Shown: positions 45,732 to 54,467, counted from the first letter of the stretch. The stretch is DNA of 64,000 nt from an uncultured Pseudomonadota bacterium (GCA_902774285.1 CACYHO010000001.1:464958-528957); one strand, 5' to 3'. Program-made: numbers and translations. Notes: a model not told the origin generated them from the letters alone.

Positions 45732-48700
45732 ATGGTACAACATATTTCTATTCGTGTTCCTTGGACAGATAATGGTTTTATTGGTCGTGTTTGTGATTGC
45801 CCATTAAAGAATTATGCTTGTCACAGATTAAAGGCTATAGCGTCTAACCCTTCTTTGTTGTGTCAAAACCCTGGTATAGAAGCCAAAGACTTTTGTGATT
45901 TGGATAATAAAGATAAACGTTTTTCTTTGCCTTGTATAACAGAAGGAAGGGCGTTTATGTCTGATAAGGAAATCACTTTAGAATGTTCTCATAATTATGC
46001 TAAATATGGGTATTATTCCCATCGTGATTTTATATCTAGTGTTCAGTATATACCCCCTTATACATTGGTTGCTCGTCCTTTTAGATGGCTTATGCGGGGA
46101 AAAGATCAAGCAAGATCAAGCGGTAATTTATTAAGGGAACTTAATAATATTCCAGATATAGACGATCAAATTGCTTCATTGTTAATAAGAAACGAAAATG
46201 GTACAGGTGAACCTGTTGGTAAAGCTTGGGTGCAAAATCCCAAGACACAGGAACAAATTTTTACTAAGTTTTTTGAAGACGTTGTACCAAATAAATCTTT
46301 ATGTTTTATATACGCTAAATCTGTACCATACGTTGAGGATAGCGACAGAATATTGTTAGGAATAGCTGTTGTAGATAAAACAGTAGCTTTACCGCAAAAA
46401 CATTCAAAAAGGGACGGAGCCACGTCTCCATTAGAATCCTTTACTTGGGAGTGTATGGTTCAACATAAAATAAGAAAAAAAGGTAGTAATTTTTTGGTTG
46501 ACGACAACGGAATTTTTGGAGGTTTCTTATTACCATATGCTCAAATCATAGAACAAATAGAATCTGCTCAGAATAGTAAGGATAGAGAAAAATACATAAA
46601 AGATTTACAGAATACGGTTGTTACTGTTCCTGGTGATTTTAGAGATGATTTTTCATATGCATCAGAACATGTTTCTCATGATGCTGCTATATCTGTATTG
46701 TTGCAGACGAAAAAATCTTTAACAAATATATCCGAATTAGGCTATATAAAAACAAATCTGATTGATTGTATTTCCTGGGTTGATAAAGAAATAGATTTTC
46801 TATGGCAGGATCGACCTGTATATCCAAACTTAGGAATTATGCTATCTGTTGTGTTAGATGGGGTGCCTGGTTGTTCAGTGGCGAAAGAATTAAATGAATA
46901 TATACAAAATCATACAGACAAAGATCTTTTTAAGGTGCTTACAGAATGGATTTCTGCAAAACAAAGTCCTTCTGGGATAGAGTTTACTCGTAATCATCAG
47001 ATTATTTGGAATCAATCTATTGTTTCAGATTTGCATCTTTTAGAGTCTTTTAAACGTATATCAAGAACTTATATATCTTTTGATCAAGCAAGATGCTTGT
47101 GGAATAAAATTATAAATAATTCTCTAAATATAACCAAAAATCCATATACCATATATACATCAAGTATTTATGAAGAAGATAATAAAAAAATATCGTTGTA
47201 TTATGTAGATACGGCATTTTTTGTCCCAAAACAATACAGAACGAAGTTTTTTGGTAACTCACAAGATTATATAGATTCTGCGAACGATCCGTATCGTGTT
47301 GCAGGTTTTGCTACATATGTTTTAGCAAATGCTTGTTCTGAGGGGCATACTTATTTGCCGATAGATGAGCTTATAAAACGTATATCAGATGTTAATGTGC
47401 AAGAAACTTGTGTAACAGATTCTTCCACTTTAAAATTATACGATAATGAGTATTTTAGTGGTTTGATACATGTAACAGAAAATACAAATGGGCGTTTTTA
47501 TAAATTAAATTATTATTATGGTTTGGATATAAAGATAAACCAGATGGTTGATGAACGTATAATGTTGCCTCCTTTAGGTTTTGATAAAAGTAAATTTAAT
47601 ATTAAATTACCAGATGGAGTTCGAAGCAATCAAGATGCTATAAAAGAACAGTTTGTAGCAGCAGAATCTATCGCTACATCTGCTATATCTGTATTATGTG
47701 GACCTGCAGGGACAGGAAAAACCACTTTGTTAACAAATTTATGCAGATCGTTTACAAACAAGGTGTTATTATTAGCACCAACAGGTAAAGCTCGTGTGCG
47801 TATGCAACAAAATATTGCTCAAACAGTTGTTGCAGAAACCAATACAATTGCAGGTTATTTAGTCAAACTTGATTCTATAGAACCTGGTAAAAAATGCTAT
47901 GATTATTATACAGGACGTTATTTGCTTCCAAAGCAGTATGACGAAGAGAGTGCTGATTTAGATGTAATTATTGATGAATCCTCTATGCTCACAGAGGAAA
48001 TGTTTGGGGCTTTACTTGTTGCATTACAAAAAGCTAGGAGGGTAATATTTGTTGGTGATATATCACAACTACCACCTATCGGAGCAGGAAAACCATTTTA
48101 TGAGTTAGCAAATAAGTTAAAGCAGATGAATCATGGTTTTGCGGAGTTGAAAACACAGGTGCGTTTCTTAAATAATAGGAACACAAATCCGTTAGATGTT
48201 GAATTAAGTAAGCACTTTTCTTTAGATAGTGATATTCGTTTGCAAGCAAAAGATGAAGTATTTAAACTATTAGACCAAACCTCGACAGATGAACGTTTGT
48301 CTTTTGTAGAATGGGAAAATCCTGAAGAATTAAGAATCAAGTTAGCAGAAGTTTTGAAAGAAGAATTAAATATGAAATCTGTAGATGATATATGGGACTT
48401 CAACAAAAGTTTGGGAGCTGCAGAATGGGAAGGAAAACAATATTTTTGGTGTGGAAATGAACATAATAACAGGTTTGGTATAGGAGATTTTGCCGACAAG
48501 TGGCAGATTATAGCCCCTTTAAGAAACAGATTTGATGTTGGAACAGTTGGTATAAATGCTTTTATACATGAAAAATACAGATCTGATATGTTAAAGAACG
48601 AAAAAGAACAAAAACCAAATTATAAATGTCCAGATTTGCTGCCTTTACCTGGTGATATTATAAGAGGAGATAAGGTAATAAATCTTATTAATACAAAAAT

Positions 48701-49523
48701 ATGGCCTGCAAATAAACCCGAAAATTTAACTCGAAACATGGCTATTCCTGTAGCAAATGGAGAAATCGGAATCCTTGGACAAGCAAAGGCCTTTGATAAG
48801 ATACGGTATGGTGTAGAATTTTCTTCTCAACAAATGAAGTGTTTCCTTTACACAGAAGGAGATTTTGAGGAAGACGGAAACCCAATATTAGAATTGGCTT
48901 ATGCTATAACAGTTCATAAATCTCAAGGTAGTGATTTTGATACTGTTATATTAATAATGGGGCAGCATATGCCTTTAGAAAGTCGAGAAATGCTGTATAC
49001 TGCTTTAACTAGACAGAAGAAAAGACTTGTTATTTTGTATAACGGAAGTGTTGAATCTTTGAAAGATCTAAAACAAGATTCTAAATCTTCATTATTGACA
49101 AGGTATAGCGATTTGTTTGAACCTGCTAAAATTATCAGTTTTGATGAAGGTAGTGCATCAGATAAATCGAAGTATATCCATGTAACCGATAAAGGTGAAA
49201 GGGTTATATCAAAATCAGAGGTTATTGTTGCTAATACGTTGGCTCGGCACGGGATAAAATATTCTTACGAAAAACCATTGAAATTGGAAGGAAGAGACAA
49301 ACCAATAAAACCTGATTTTACTATAGAATACAACGGAAAAACATATTATTGGGAGCATCTCGGAATGTTGTCTCAAGAATCCTATAGAAACAAATGGATG
49401 TTGAAATTGGAATTATATCGTAAAAACAATATAGAACCAATAACAAGTAAAGATGATGTAAATGGTGGAATCGATAGCAAGGAAATCGAGAATATAATTA
49501 AAAAGCAAATATTAGAAGAATAG
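45732..49523 (+). CDS. RecD-like helicase with C-terminal PD-(D/E)xK-like nuclease domain
   Basis: This 1263-residue protein has three parts. Residues 1-600 are of unknown fold, with a Cys-rich start (C-D-C-P, then C-H). A superfamily-1 helicase of RecD/UvrD type follows, with Walker A G-P-A-G-T-G-K-T-T (about 655), D-E-S-S (about 746), the UvrD_C_2 motif V-H-K-S-Q-G-S-D-F-D (about 1060) and A-L-T-R. The last 100 residues look like a nuclease: an E-V-I-V-A-N-T-L helix, K-P-D-F (about 1192) and Y-Y-W-E-H-L-G. The gene lies in a defence cluster, 12 bases after a membrane protein gene. I do not know it as a named system. Confidence 0.82.
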   Translation: MVQHISIRVPWTDNGFIGRVCDCPLKNYACHRLKAIASNPSLLCQNPGIEAKDFCDLDNKDKRFSLPCITEGRAFMSDKEITLECSHNYAKYGYYSHRDFISSVQYIPPYTLVARPFRWLMRGKDQARSSGNLLRELNNIPDIDDQIASLLIRNENGTGEPVGKAWVQNPKTQEQIFTKFFEDVVPNKSLCFIYAKSVPYVEDSDRILLGIAVVDKTVALPQKHSKRDGATSPLESFTWECMVQHKIRKKGSNFLVDDNGIFGGFLLPYAQIIEQIESAQNSKDREKYIKDLQNTVVTVPGDFRDDFSYASEHVSHDAAISVLLQTKKSLTNISELGYIKTNLIDCISWVDKEIDFLWQDRPVYPNLGIMLSVVLDGVPGCSVAKELNEYIQNHTDKDLFKVLTEWISAKQSPSGIEFTRNHQIIWNQSIVSDLHLLESFKRISRTYISFDQARCLWNKIINNSLNITKNPYTIYTSSIYEEDNKKISLYYVDTAFFVPKQYRTKFFGNSQDYIDSANDPYRVAGFATYVLANACSEGHTYLPIDELIKRISDVNVQETCVTDSSTLKLYDNEYFSGLIHVTENTNGRFYKLNYYYGLDIKINQMVDERIMLPPLGFDKSKFNIKLPDGVRSNQDAIKEQFVAAESIATSAISVLCGPAGTGKTTLLTNLCRSFTNKVLLLAPTGKARVRMQQNIAQTVVAETNTIAGYLVKLDSIEPGKKCYDYYTGRYLLPKQYDEESADLDVIIDESSMLTEEMFGALLVALQKARRVIFVGDISQLPPIGAGKPFYELANKLKQMNHGFAELKTQVRFLNNRNTNPLDVELSKHFSLDSDIRLQAKDEVFKLLDQTSTDERLSFVEWENPEELRIKLAEVLKEELNMKSVDDIWDFNKSLGAAEWEGKQYFWCGNEHNNRFGIGDFADKWQIIAPLRNRFDVGTVGINAFIHEKYRSDMLKNEKEQKPNYKCPDLLPLPGDIIRGDKVINLINTKIWPANKPENLTRNMAIPVANGEIGILGQAKAFDKIRYGVEFSSQQMKCFLYTEGDFEEDGNPILELAYAITVHKSQGSDFDTVILIMGQHMPLESREMLYTALTRQKKRLVILYNGSVESLKDLKQDSKSSLLTRYSDLFEPAKIISFDEGSASDKSKYIHVTDKGERVISKSEVIVANTLARHGIKYSYEKPLKLEGRDKPIKPDFTIEYNGKTYYWEHLGMLSQESYRNKWMLKLELYRKNNIEPITSKDDVNGGIDSKEIENIIKKQILEE

Positions 49524-49550
49524 GAATCTCTTAGAAACTTTCCTCATGCT

Positions 49551-49883
49551 TTAATTACGGTATTCCTTGTTCAAGATTTTTTGCTCTTGTTCTTTGACGT
49601 ATCTTTCAAACCTGCTTCCTTTGAGGCTTCTTTCTTCAAATGCTTCTGGGGCAGCCTGCATGAGCATACTTAACTTATTTATCAAATCAGCAATCATCTT
49701 AAGTTCAAACTCTTTATCCAGGAACTCTATATTTACAGGAATGTCTATAGACGAAAATTCGCCACTTTCATCAAAAGATACAATAAATCCAGAAATTTGG
49801 ATATAATTATCTAAAACTAATACTACTTCTTGCTTGTTTACGTTTCCATCCTTTGCTTCTGTCTTTAATTTTGTAATTTGCAT
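49551..49883 (-). CDS. small acidic protein of unknown function (110 aa)
   Basis: The start is ATG 49883 with GAGAGG before it; the frame extends upstream without a site. The N-terminal 65 residues look like beta strands (V-V-L-V-L-D-N-Y-I-Q-I-S-G-F-I-V-S-F), and the C-terminal half is helical and charged. I do not recognise it. It is convergent with the RecD-like gene. The motif AATAGAACTCGTTTT, also found upstream of the 280-residue gene, lies 18 bases before its start. Confidence 0.6.
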   Translation of the reverse strand: MQITKLKTEAKDGNVNKQEVVLVLDNYIQISGFIVSFDESGEFSSIDIPVNIEFLDKEFELKMIADLINKLSMLMQAAPEAFEERSLKGSRFERYVKEQEQKILNKEYRN

Positions 49884-49901
49884 GATAAACCTCTCATATT
49901 T

Positions 49902-49917
49902 AATAGAACTCGTTTTT
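49902..49917 (-). promoter_or_regulatory. shared upstream motif, copy 1
   Basis: AATAGAACTCGTTTT (plus-strand view) occurs here and again at 51011-51025. Both copies lie upstream of minus-strand genes of unknown function. It may be a common promoter element or regulator site. Confidence 0.4.
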
Positions 49918-49964
49918 AATTCCAAAAATATGTGTCTGGAGTTTTTTTGTTGTTCTATATACAT

Positions 49965-50078
49965 AAGCTAGGTGATGAATTGATAAGATCTTGATGTTTT
50001 TTGTCTCCTATGGTTGGTCAGGATTTTATTGGTCTATTGTCTAATCCTTTTGTTTATAGAGTTGACATCGCCTAGCTT
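49965..50078. repeat. 13-bp inverted repeat in gap between two unknown genes
   Basis: AAGCTAGGTGATG (49965-49977) is inverted at 50066-50078 (CATCGCCTAGCTT) with one mismatch and 88 bases between. The gap 49884-50113 contains no gene that I can support. The repeat could be a hairpin, operator pair or remnant of a mobile unit. Confidence 0.55.
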
Positions 50079-50113
50079 TGTAAAAGTGCCAAAATGCACG
50101 TTTCTATTTGTGT

Positions 50114-50956
50114 TTATTTTGGTATCTCTACCAGAATATCTTCTAAATAACTAATAGTGCATATACCGTTTCTATATATCTCGTTTGTGCCGTCACCAAG
50201 ACAAATAGGGGCAACATAGCATTTATAACGATCATCAATAAAATAATTATTTTTAAAATCGGTTGCGTTATATGTTTGTAGTTTTTCCCTGTTGTCGACT
50301 TGCTTTACAAAAACCTGACAGACATTTCCTTCGGAATCACAAAAACGTATATTGTCGAAAGGCCAGTCATCCAGAAAGATGTTACATGAAAATATTTCCA
50401 TCTCTTTGCTTTCCATTGCACCAATTATTGTTCTTACGGAAATAAGAAGTCTTTCGTATGTGGATATTGGTGTCGGATCATCAGATGCGACAGTTAAAGG
50501 ATTTATTTCTTGTTCTGTCTCTACGTCCACCAATTTTAAAGCTACAGAAAAGGTTCGTGATATACCTGTATCTTTTCCATAAATATATAAAAAGCACGGA
50601 ATAAACTTATACTCATATGAGTAGCTTATGAATTCTTCTATTGGATTTATTTCATCAGGTGGAAATTCTTCTTCTTGTCGTTCTCCATTGATGAAATACA
50701 CAAATTTTATAGCAAATACAGAGTTTTTATACTGGAAAATCAGATCTGCAAATGATTTTTCGTTTGTATTGGTTTTTAACCACGAGAAATCCTTGGCCTG
50801 TTTCATAATTTTGTTTTCGATATGTTTCTTTGCTAACTCTGTGACTGTATATGGACAAAAAAATCCTTCCCCTCTGAAAGCTATTCTGGTGTCCGGGTTG
50901 CAGTTTTGTACTTTTACCCCCATTTTTATTTTATTATTTATTATATTGTTAGACAT
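50114..50956 (-). CDS. unknown protein (280 aa)
   Basis: I do not recognise this protein. It has no signal or membrane segment. It is acidic and rich in aromatic residues, with mixed alpha/beta character (A-F-R-G-E-G-F-F-C-P-Y near residue 27, then I-P-C-F-L-Y-I-Y-G-K-D). The ATG has CTAAGGAG before it at a good distance. The gene is in the cargo part of the element, transcribed toward the other unknown minus-strand gene. A defence or accessory function is possible from context only. Confidence 0.7.
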   Translation of the reverse strand: MSNNIINNKIKMGVKVQNCNPDTRIAFRGEGFFCPYTVTELAKKHIENKIMKQAKDFSWLKTNTNEKSFADLIFQYKNSVFAIKFVYFINGERQEEEFPPDEINPIEEFISYSYEYKFIPCFLYIYGKDTGISRTFSVALKLVDVETEQEINPLTVASDDPTPISTYERLLISVRTIIGAMESKEMEIFSCNIFLDDWPFDNIRFCDSEGNVCQVFVKQVDNREKLQTYNATDFKNNYFIDDRYKCYVAPICLGDGTNEIYRNGICTISYLEDILVEIPK

Positions 50957-51010
50957 AATGTACTCCTTAGGTTTAGTAATTATTATTTGTACGTGTTATC
51001 TGTACATATA

Positions 51011-51025
51011 AATAGAACTCGTTTT
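51011..51025 (-). promoter_or_regulatory. shared upstream motif, copy 2
   Basis: AATAGAACTCGTTTT is identical over 15 bases to 49902-49916. It lies 54 bases before the start of the 280-residue gene. Confidence 0.4.
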
Positions 51026-51265
51026 GTAAAAATATTTTCTGAAAAATTTTTTTAGTGGTTGAAACAGGAGATAAAATAACAAACTATTTGCTATACAATG
51101 TGATTATATGCTATGCTTATACATATTCAGAAAAGGGATATGTTTTCGGTACTAGGCTCACAACTTCCCACAAAAGTACTGTATATAAGCAGTTTTTTAT
51201 TAATTTTTATGAGTGCACTTTCATATGTTTTTGAGGTTCTTATATATAAGAATATAAGGAATATT

Positions 51266-51496
51266 ATGATCAATAATAAGATGCTTTATGAATGTCCTTT
51301 GATCACTGTGGCAGAACTTGCAGATATGTTACATCTTAGTAAAAGCTTCCTGTACCATGATATTTATAAAGCCAAACAAAAACACACTAGACCTTTGTTA
51401 CCTCATATAAAGCTGGGTGGACGTATCTTTTATAGAACTAGCGATGTCAAAGACATGATAGATAAAGAATTCAGTAAACCCATAAACTTTTTTTAG
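51266..51496 (+). CDS. AlpA/HTH_17-type DNA-binding protein
   Basis: The start is ATG 51266 with AAGGA (76 aa); a longer frame from 51113 encodes a hydrophobic stretch without support. The product is one winged helix of the excisionase family: L-I-T-V-A-E-L-A-D-M-L-H-L-S-K-S-F-L-Y (helix-turn-helix) and a wing P-H-I-K-L-G-G-R-I-F-Y-R. Such proteins regulate integrases or act in excision. It is one of two Xis-like proteins on this element; either could bind the palindromic operators. Confidence 0.75.
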   Translation: MINNKMLYECPLITVAELADMLHLSKSFLYHDIYKAKQKHTRPLLPHIKLGGRIFYRTSDVKDMIDKEFSKPINFF

Positions 51497-51522
51497 ATCT
51501 TCTGTTTCTAGTTATCCTTTCG

Positions 51523-52497
51523 TTATTTATTGATTATTGTATATCGAATCATCTTTAAAGTTATCCACTTGGCTTTGTCTAAAACCTTTCCTTTTATAAT
51601 ATTTGGATGCTTCATTATAACAAACCAGACAGATAACCATGAGAATATTATCTCATAAAGCTTAAAAGTTGTCGCTTTGACTGAAGTATAAAAAGGTGTC
51701 CCAAATCCAGTAGTATATATTTGTTTAATTTTTGGTGTTTTATTTACATACTGTTCCCAATCAATATTAAACCATGTCTTTAAATCAAATATATAGCTTT
51801 TTTCTTGCTCTGCTGTTGTTTCTTTTAGATTTTTTAGCATATATGCCAATAATCCTGGTTTATAATAAACCCTTTGAATTTTAAATACAGTTTTATAAAA
51901 TTTGTGTTTTTTTATAACTGCAGATGCTGCCATATCTAATTGTGTTATAATGTTGTCTTGTATGCGTTCTTTCCACGTTGGTTCCCAATCAATAGTAAAT
52001 AAATGTAAATGATAAAAACCTTTTTCACAACACTCCATAACTCCTTTAAAAGGTAATGCACAACCAGGTTTCTTCCATCTATTAGATCCTACAAAATAGT
52101 ACTCAAATTCCCTGAGGATTTGTCTATATAATTTCTTAGCTAAATCATGATTACGAGTTCTTTTTAATCCCTCTTTATTGGCGTGCGGTAATTTTATTGT
52201 AATAAAATATGTTGGATTATATTGACTTAGATAATCAAACCATAATTGTTGATATCTTGTTAAAACTATGTTTTCGGGATTATCTGTTTCTTCAGATATC
52301 TTTTGTCTGAATTTTCCGTTATCGGTATAATCAAATTCACCACCATAAACTCTTAATAACTCTTGTAGAGATAAATGATATTTTTTCTTATCCCACCCTG
52401 TATAAAAAGACCTTGTTTTTATTACTTCACCATACTTAGATATGAATATTTCTAAGTCTTCATTACTTAATGATTTTATATTTATGGTTGGTTTCAA
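51523..52497 (-). CDS. HUH-endonuclease (Rep-like) protein
   Basis: This 324-residue protein has the layout of rolling-circle replication initiators: motif 1 Y-F-I-T-I-K-L-P (about 97-104), the metal-binding H-L-H (163-165) in F-Y-H-L-H-L-F, and candidate catalytic tyrosines at 211, 212 and 219 (Y-Y-K-P-G-L-L-A-Y-M-L-K-N). It would nick one DNA strand at an origin. It suggests that the element replicates after excision or derives from a plasmid or filamentous-phage-like ancestor. The last 60 residues are hydrophobic and aromatic. The family call rests on motifs only. Confidence 0.6.
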   Translation of the reverse strand: MKPTINIKSLSNEDLEIFISKYGEVIKTRSFYTGWDKKKYHLSLQELLRVYGGEFDYTDNGKFRQKISEETDNPENIVLTRYQQLWFDYLSQYNPTYFITIKLPHANKEGLKRTRNHDLAKKLYRQILREFEYYFVGSNRWKKPGCALPFKGVMECCEKGFYHLHLFTIDWEPTWKERIQDNIITQLDMAASAVIKKHKFYKTVFKIQRVYYKPGLLAYMLKNLKETTAEQEKSYIFDLKTWFNIDWEQYVNKTPKIKQIYTTGFGTPFYTSVKATTFKLYEIIFSWLSVWFVIMKHPNIIKGKVLDKAKWITLKMIRYTIINK

Positions 52498-52720
52498 TTA
52501 ATCCTCCCTATATATTATTAGTATTATTATTAATAGTATTACAACCCGCCAATTTCTCTTGCATTGTGGGTTGATTGTTTTTGTCCGATAATCCAATTGA
52601 TATAAACAGAATTTCTATCACAGATTACCTCTAATGTTAGAACTGTTATGTTAGTAACAGTGTCTCGTTTTGTGCTTTGTTTTGTATGAAATACAGAGTG
52701 CTATGAAATGCGTTATTGCT
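52498..52720. other. gap upstream of rep-like gene, candidate origin region
   Basis: No gene is seen. The stretch has AT-rich repeats (ATTATTAGTATTATTATTAATAGTATT, described in parts: ATTATTAGTATT then ATTATTAATAGTATT) and a 7-bp hairpin ACTGTTA/TAACAGT at 52642-52661 with a six-base loop. It is next to the Rep-like gene, so a nick site or origin could lie here. The hairpin could also end the Xis-like transcript. Confidence 0.3.
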
Positions 52721-52933
52721 TTATATTGTCGCAATTTGAATTGTATGTGCGGCTCTGTATTTATCCAACGTGCTCTTTAAATAGCAAACCTTCTTCCCGT
52801 CTTTAAAGTAGGGAAGGTCTTCTTTGCTACCCTTACACCTATATACTGCCAATACCCCAGTAGTAGTCCCTAAGTATTTAGCAGCTTCAGCAGTGCTCAT
52901 AAGAGGGTCAAAATTTTCTTCAGTTTCGTACAT
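52721..52933 (-). CDS. Xis/AlpA-like excisionase or regulator
   Basis: This 70-residue protein is a single winged-helix DNA-binding domain: M-S-T-A-E-A-A-K-Y-L-G-T-T-T-G-V-L-A-V-Y-R (helix-turn-helix), then L-P-Y-F-K-D-G-K-K-V-C-Y-L-K-S as the wing. That is the HTH_17 pattern of excisionases. TACTCC/GGAGTA gives its ribosome site. An operator palindrome (52953-52974) overlaps its likely promoter and matches those at the integrase promoter, so both may be switched together. Confidence 0.8.
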   Translation of the reverse strand: MYETEENFDPLMSTAEAAKYLGTTTGVLAVYRCKGSKEDLPYFKDGKKVCYLKSTLDKYRAAHTIQIATI

Positions 52934-52952
52934 TTTTACTCCTTTATTTGTG

Positions 52953-52974
52953 TGCAGTATCTAATGCTACTGCA
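52953..52974 (-). promoter_or_regulatory. operator palindrome before the Xis-like gene
   Basis: TGCAGTA-N8-TACTGCA has the same half-sites as those near the integrase. The minus-strand -10-like TAGATA falls inside it. A lone half-site TACTGCA lies further up at 53028-53034. Confidence 0.6.
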
Positions 52975-53146
52975 GGCGTTGTTAAAAAGAAAAACCAGTG
53001 ATTCGGTCTTTGTTACAGAAGTAATGGTACTGCATTAAAAATAAAAGTCAAGAAATAATTCAATAAAATGTATTTTTGGCAGATTTTAGCGGGTTATAAC
53101 AGGTTTTATAGGGGCCGTATTTCAATAATACGATTCGGCGGATGTT

Positions 53147-53335
53147 TTGGTTCAAAAAGGGGTTTTTGTATCAGATTTTGAAGTATGGCAAGAAGAACAC
53201 GATGATTGGAAAAATCCATCAAAGTTTCCGTCAGATATTCGTACAAAACGTACATACTATCTTTCCAATGACATGCAAGAAATTATAACAAAGTATGGTA
53301 TAGATTGGTTTGTTGTAGCAAATATGGATGTTTAG
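53147..53335 (+). CDS. doubtful short gene or gene fragment (62 aa)
   Basis: The frame starts at TTG 53147 with no good ribosome site. It encodes an acidic, aromatic-rich peptide (F-E-V-W-Q-E-E-H-D-D-W-K ... I-D-W-F-V-V-A-N). Composition looks protein-like, but the weak start suggests the tail of a truncated gene. It lies between the Xis-like gene and the toxin-antitoxin pair. I do not recognise it. Confidence 0.3.
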   Translation: MVQKGVFVSDFEVWQEEHDDWKNPSKFPSDIRTKRTYYLSNDMQEIITKYGIDWFVVANMDV

Positions 53336-53381
53336 TAAGTATAAATATTATGATTGACAAAGCTGAATTTTTTGTTATCTA

Positions 53382-53410
53382 TTGATTTATCAGCCATTTT
53401 ATGGTATAAT
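53382..53410 (+). promoter_or_regulatory. promoter of the Panacea toxin-antitoxin pair
   Basis: TTGATT (53382-53387), a 17-base spacer and TATAAT (53405-53410) with an upstream TG form a strong promoter. It fixes the gene start downstream at 53424 or 53430. Confidence 0.75.
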
Positions 53411-53429
53411 CTCTACAAGAGAGATGAAG

Positions 53430-54041
53430 ATGAAAAAATTATCTATAAAACAGATTTTGCAGGTTTTGTACTATATTCAACACAATGCCCCTTCTTGTGC
53501 AAAAAGCACAGATATTATGTACTTATTAAAAATGGTGTTTTTTGCCGTTAGGTATCATATACGTAATTATGGAACCCCTTTTTTAAATGTTACATTTTAT
53601 GCCATGATGAACGGACCTGTTGCATCAGAGATAAAAGATATACTTGAACATAAAATGCCTTTTAATTGTGATGATGGTCAATCATATCTTTTAGATGAGA
53701 TTGAAACCATTGGTGATTATGACTATGAAGTAAAAGAACAAAATATTGACGAGCTGTCCCCATCTTTTTTGGAAAGTTTAGATTTTGCTTTGCGTAATTT
53801 TGGAAGGTGTTTACCGTTTAAGTTAAGTGATATTTCTCACAACTATCCAGAATGGAAAAAATACGAGAAAATTCTTATGGCAGATGACGATAAAAAGAAA
53901 AATCGTGTTTTAATGCATTATGTTGACTTTTTTGACGATCCAGCAGAATTGCATGATATATCGCAAGACCCATTTGCAGATGATAAAGAATTTCTTCAAA
54001 CTTTAAAACAGGACTATATTGAGAATGCAGTTGCCTGTTGA
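53430..54041 (+). CDS. Panacea-domain (DUF4065/SocA-like) antitoxin
   Basis: This 203-residue protein begins MKKLSIKQILQ with GAGAG upstream. The Panacea domain is seen at about residues 15-130: Y-L-L-K-M-V-F-F-A-V-R-Y-H near the start, the F-Y-A-M-M-N-G-P-V block typical of the family, then L-S-D-I-S-H toward the end. These proteins neutralise many unrelated toxins. The next gene overlaps it by 17 bases, as is usual for a toxin-antitoxin pair. ATG 53424 is an alternative start. Confidence 0.82.
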   Translation: MKKLSIKQILQVLYYIQHNAPSCAKSTDIMYLLKMVFFAVRYHIRNYGTPFLNVTFYAMMNGPVASEIKDILEHKMPFNCDDGQSYLLDEIETIGDYDYEVKEQNIDELSPSFLESLDFALRNFGRCLPFKLSDISHNYPEWKKYEKILMADDDKKKNRVLMHYVDFFDDPAELHDISQDPFADDKEFLQTLKQDYIENAVAC

Positions 54042-54453
54042 GATTGTTAATTTTGATAGGTGGTATGCATTTAAAGGTCCTTTACCTACTGAAGATAAAG
54101 AACATAGAATTGTTATCATTTATAAATTAGGGGAAATAGTAAATTATTTCTACGTCACGTCTTATCAGTCGGAAGAAGAAAAGAAAAAAATTAATACAGC
54201 AAATAAAAAAGATATAAGTTCTGTAGCAGAACTAAAAAGGGAAGATTGGGACGCTTTAACAAAAGATTCTTGTATACAATGTAATTTGTTGCATAGGCAT
54301 CAAATAAAAATATCAGATTTACAAATTAGATACACTTTAGGTCAAATTCAATATATTGGCATTGTACCAGACGCAGTAAAATCAAAAATAATAAGTGCTA
54401 CTTGTTCTTCCCATACATTTACGGATGATGAAAAAAAATTATATACAGTTTAA
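54025..54453 (+). CDS. putative toxin partner of the Panacea protein
   Basis: This 142-residue protein starts at ATG 54025, inside the end of the antitoxin gene. The sequence is mostly beta with H-R-I-V-I-I-Y-K near residue 28 and C-I-Q-C-N-L-L-H-R-H-Q-I-K near 90. It ends with G-Q-I-Q-Y-I-G-I-V-P-D-A-V-K-S-K-I. This vaguely recalls MazF/PemK-like folds, but the match is not firm. The toxic activity is therefore unknown; the role is inferred from pairing. Confidence 0.6.
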   Translation: MQLPVEIVNFDRWYAFKGPLPTEDKEHRIVIIYKLGEIVNYFYVTSYQSEEEKKKINTANKKDISSVAELKREDWDALTKDSCIQCNLLHRHQIKISDLQIRYTLGQIQYIGIVPDAVKSKIISATCSSHTFTDDEKKLYTV

Positions 54454-54467
54454 AATATGTTATAACA

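Noticed and set aside
51113..51265. N-terminal membrane extension of the AlpA-like protein
   Set aside because: The HTH part is complete from ATG 51266, which has AAGGA; the extra stretch has no ribosome site.
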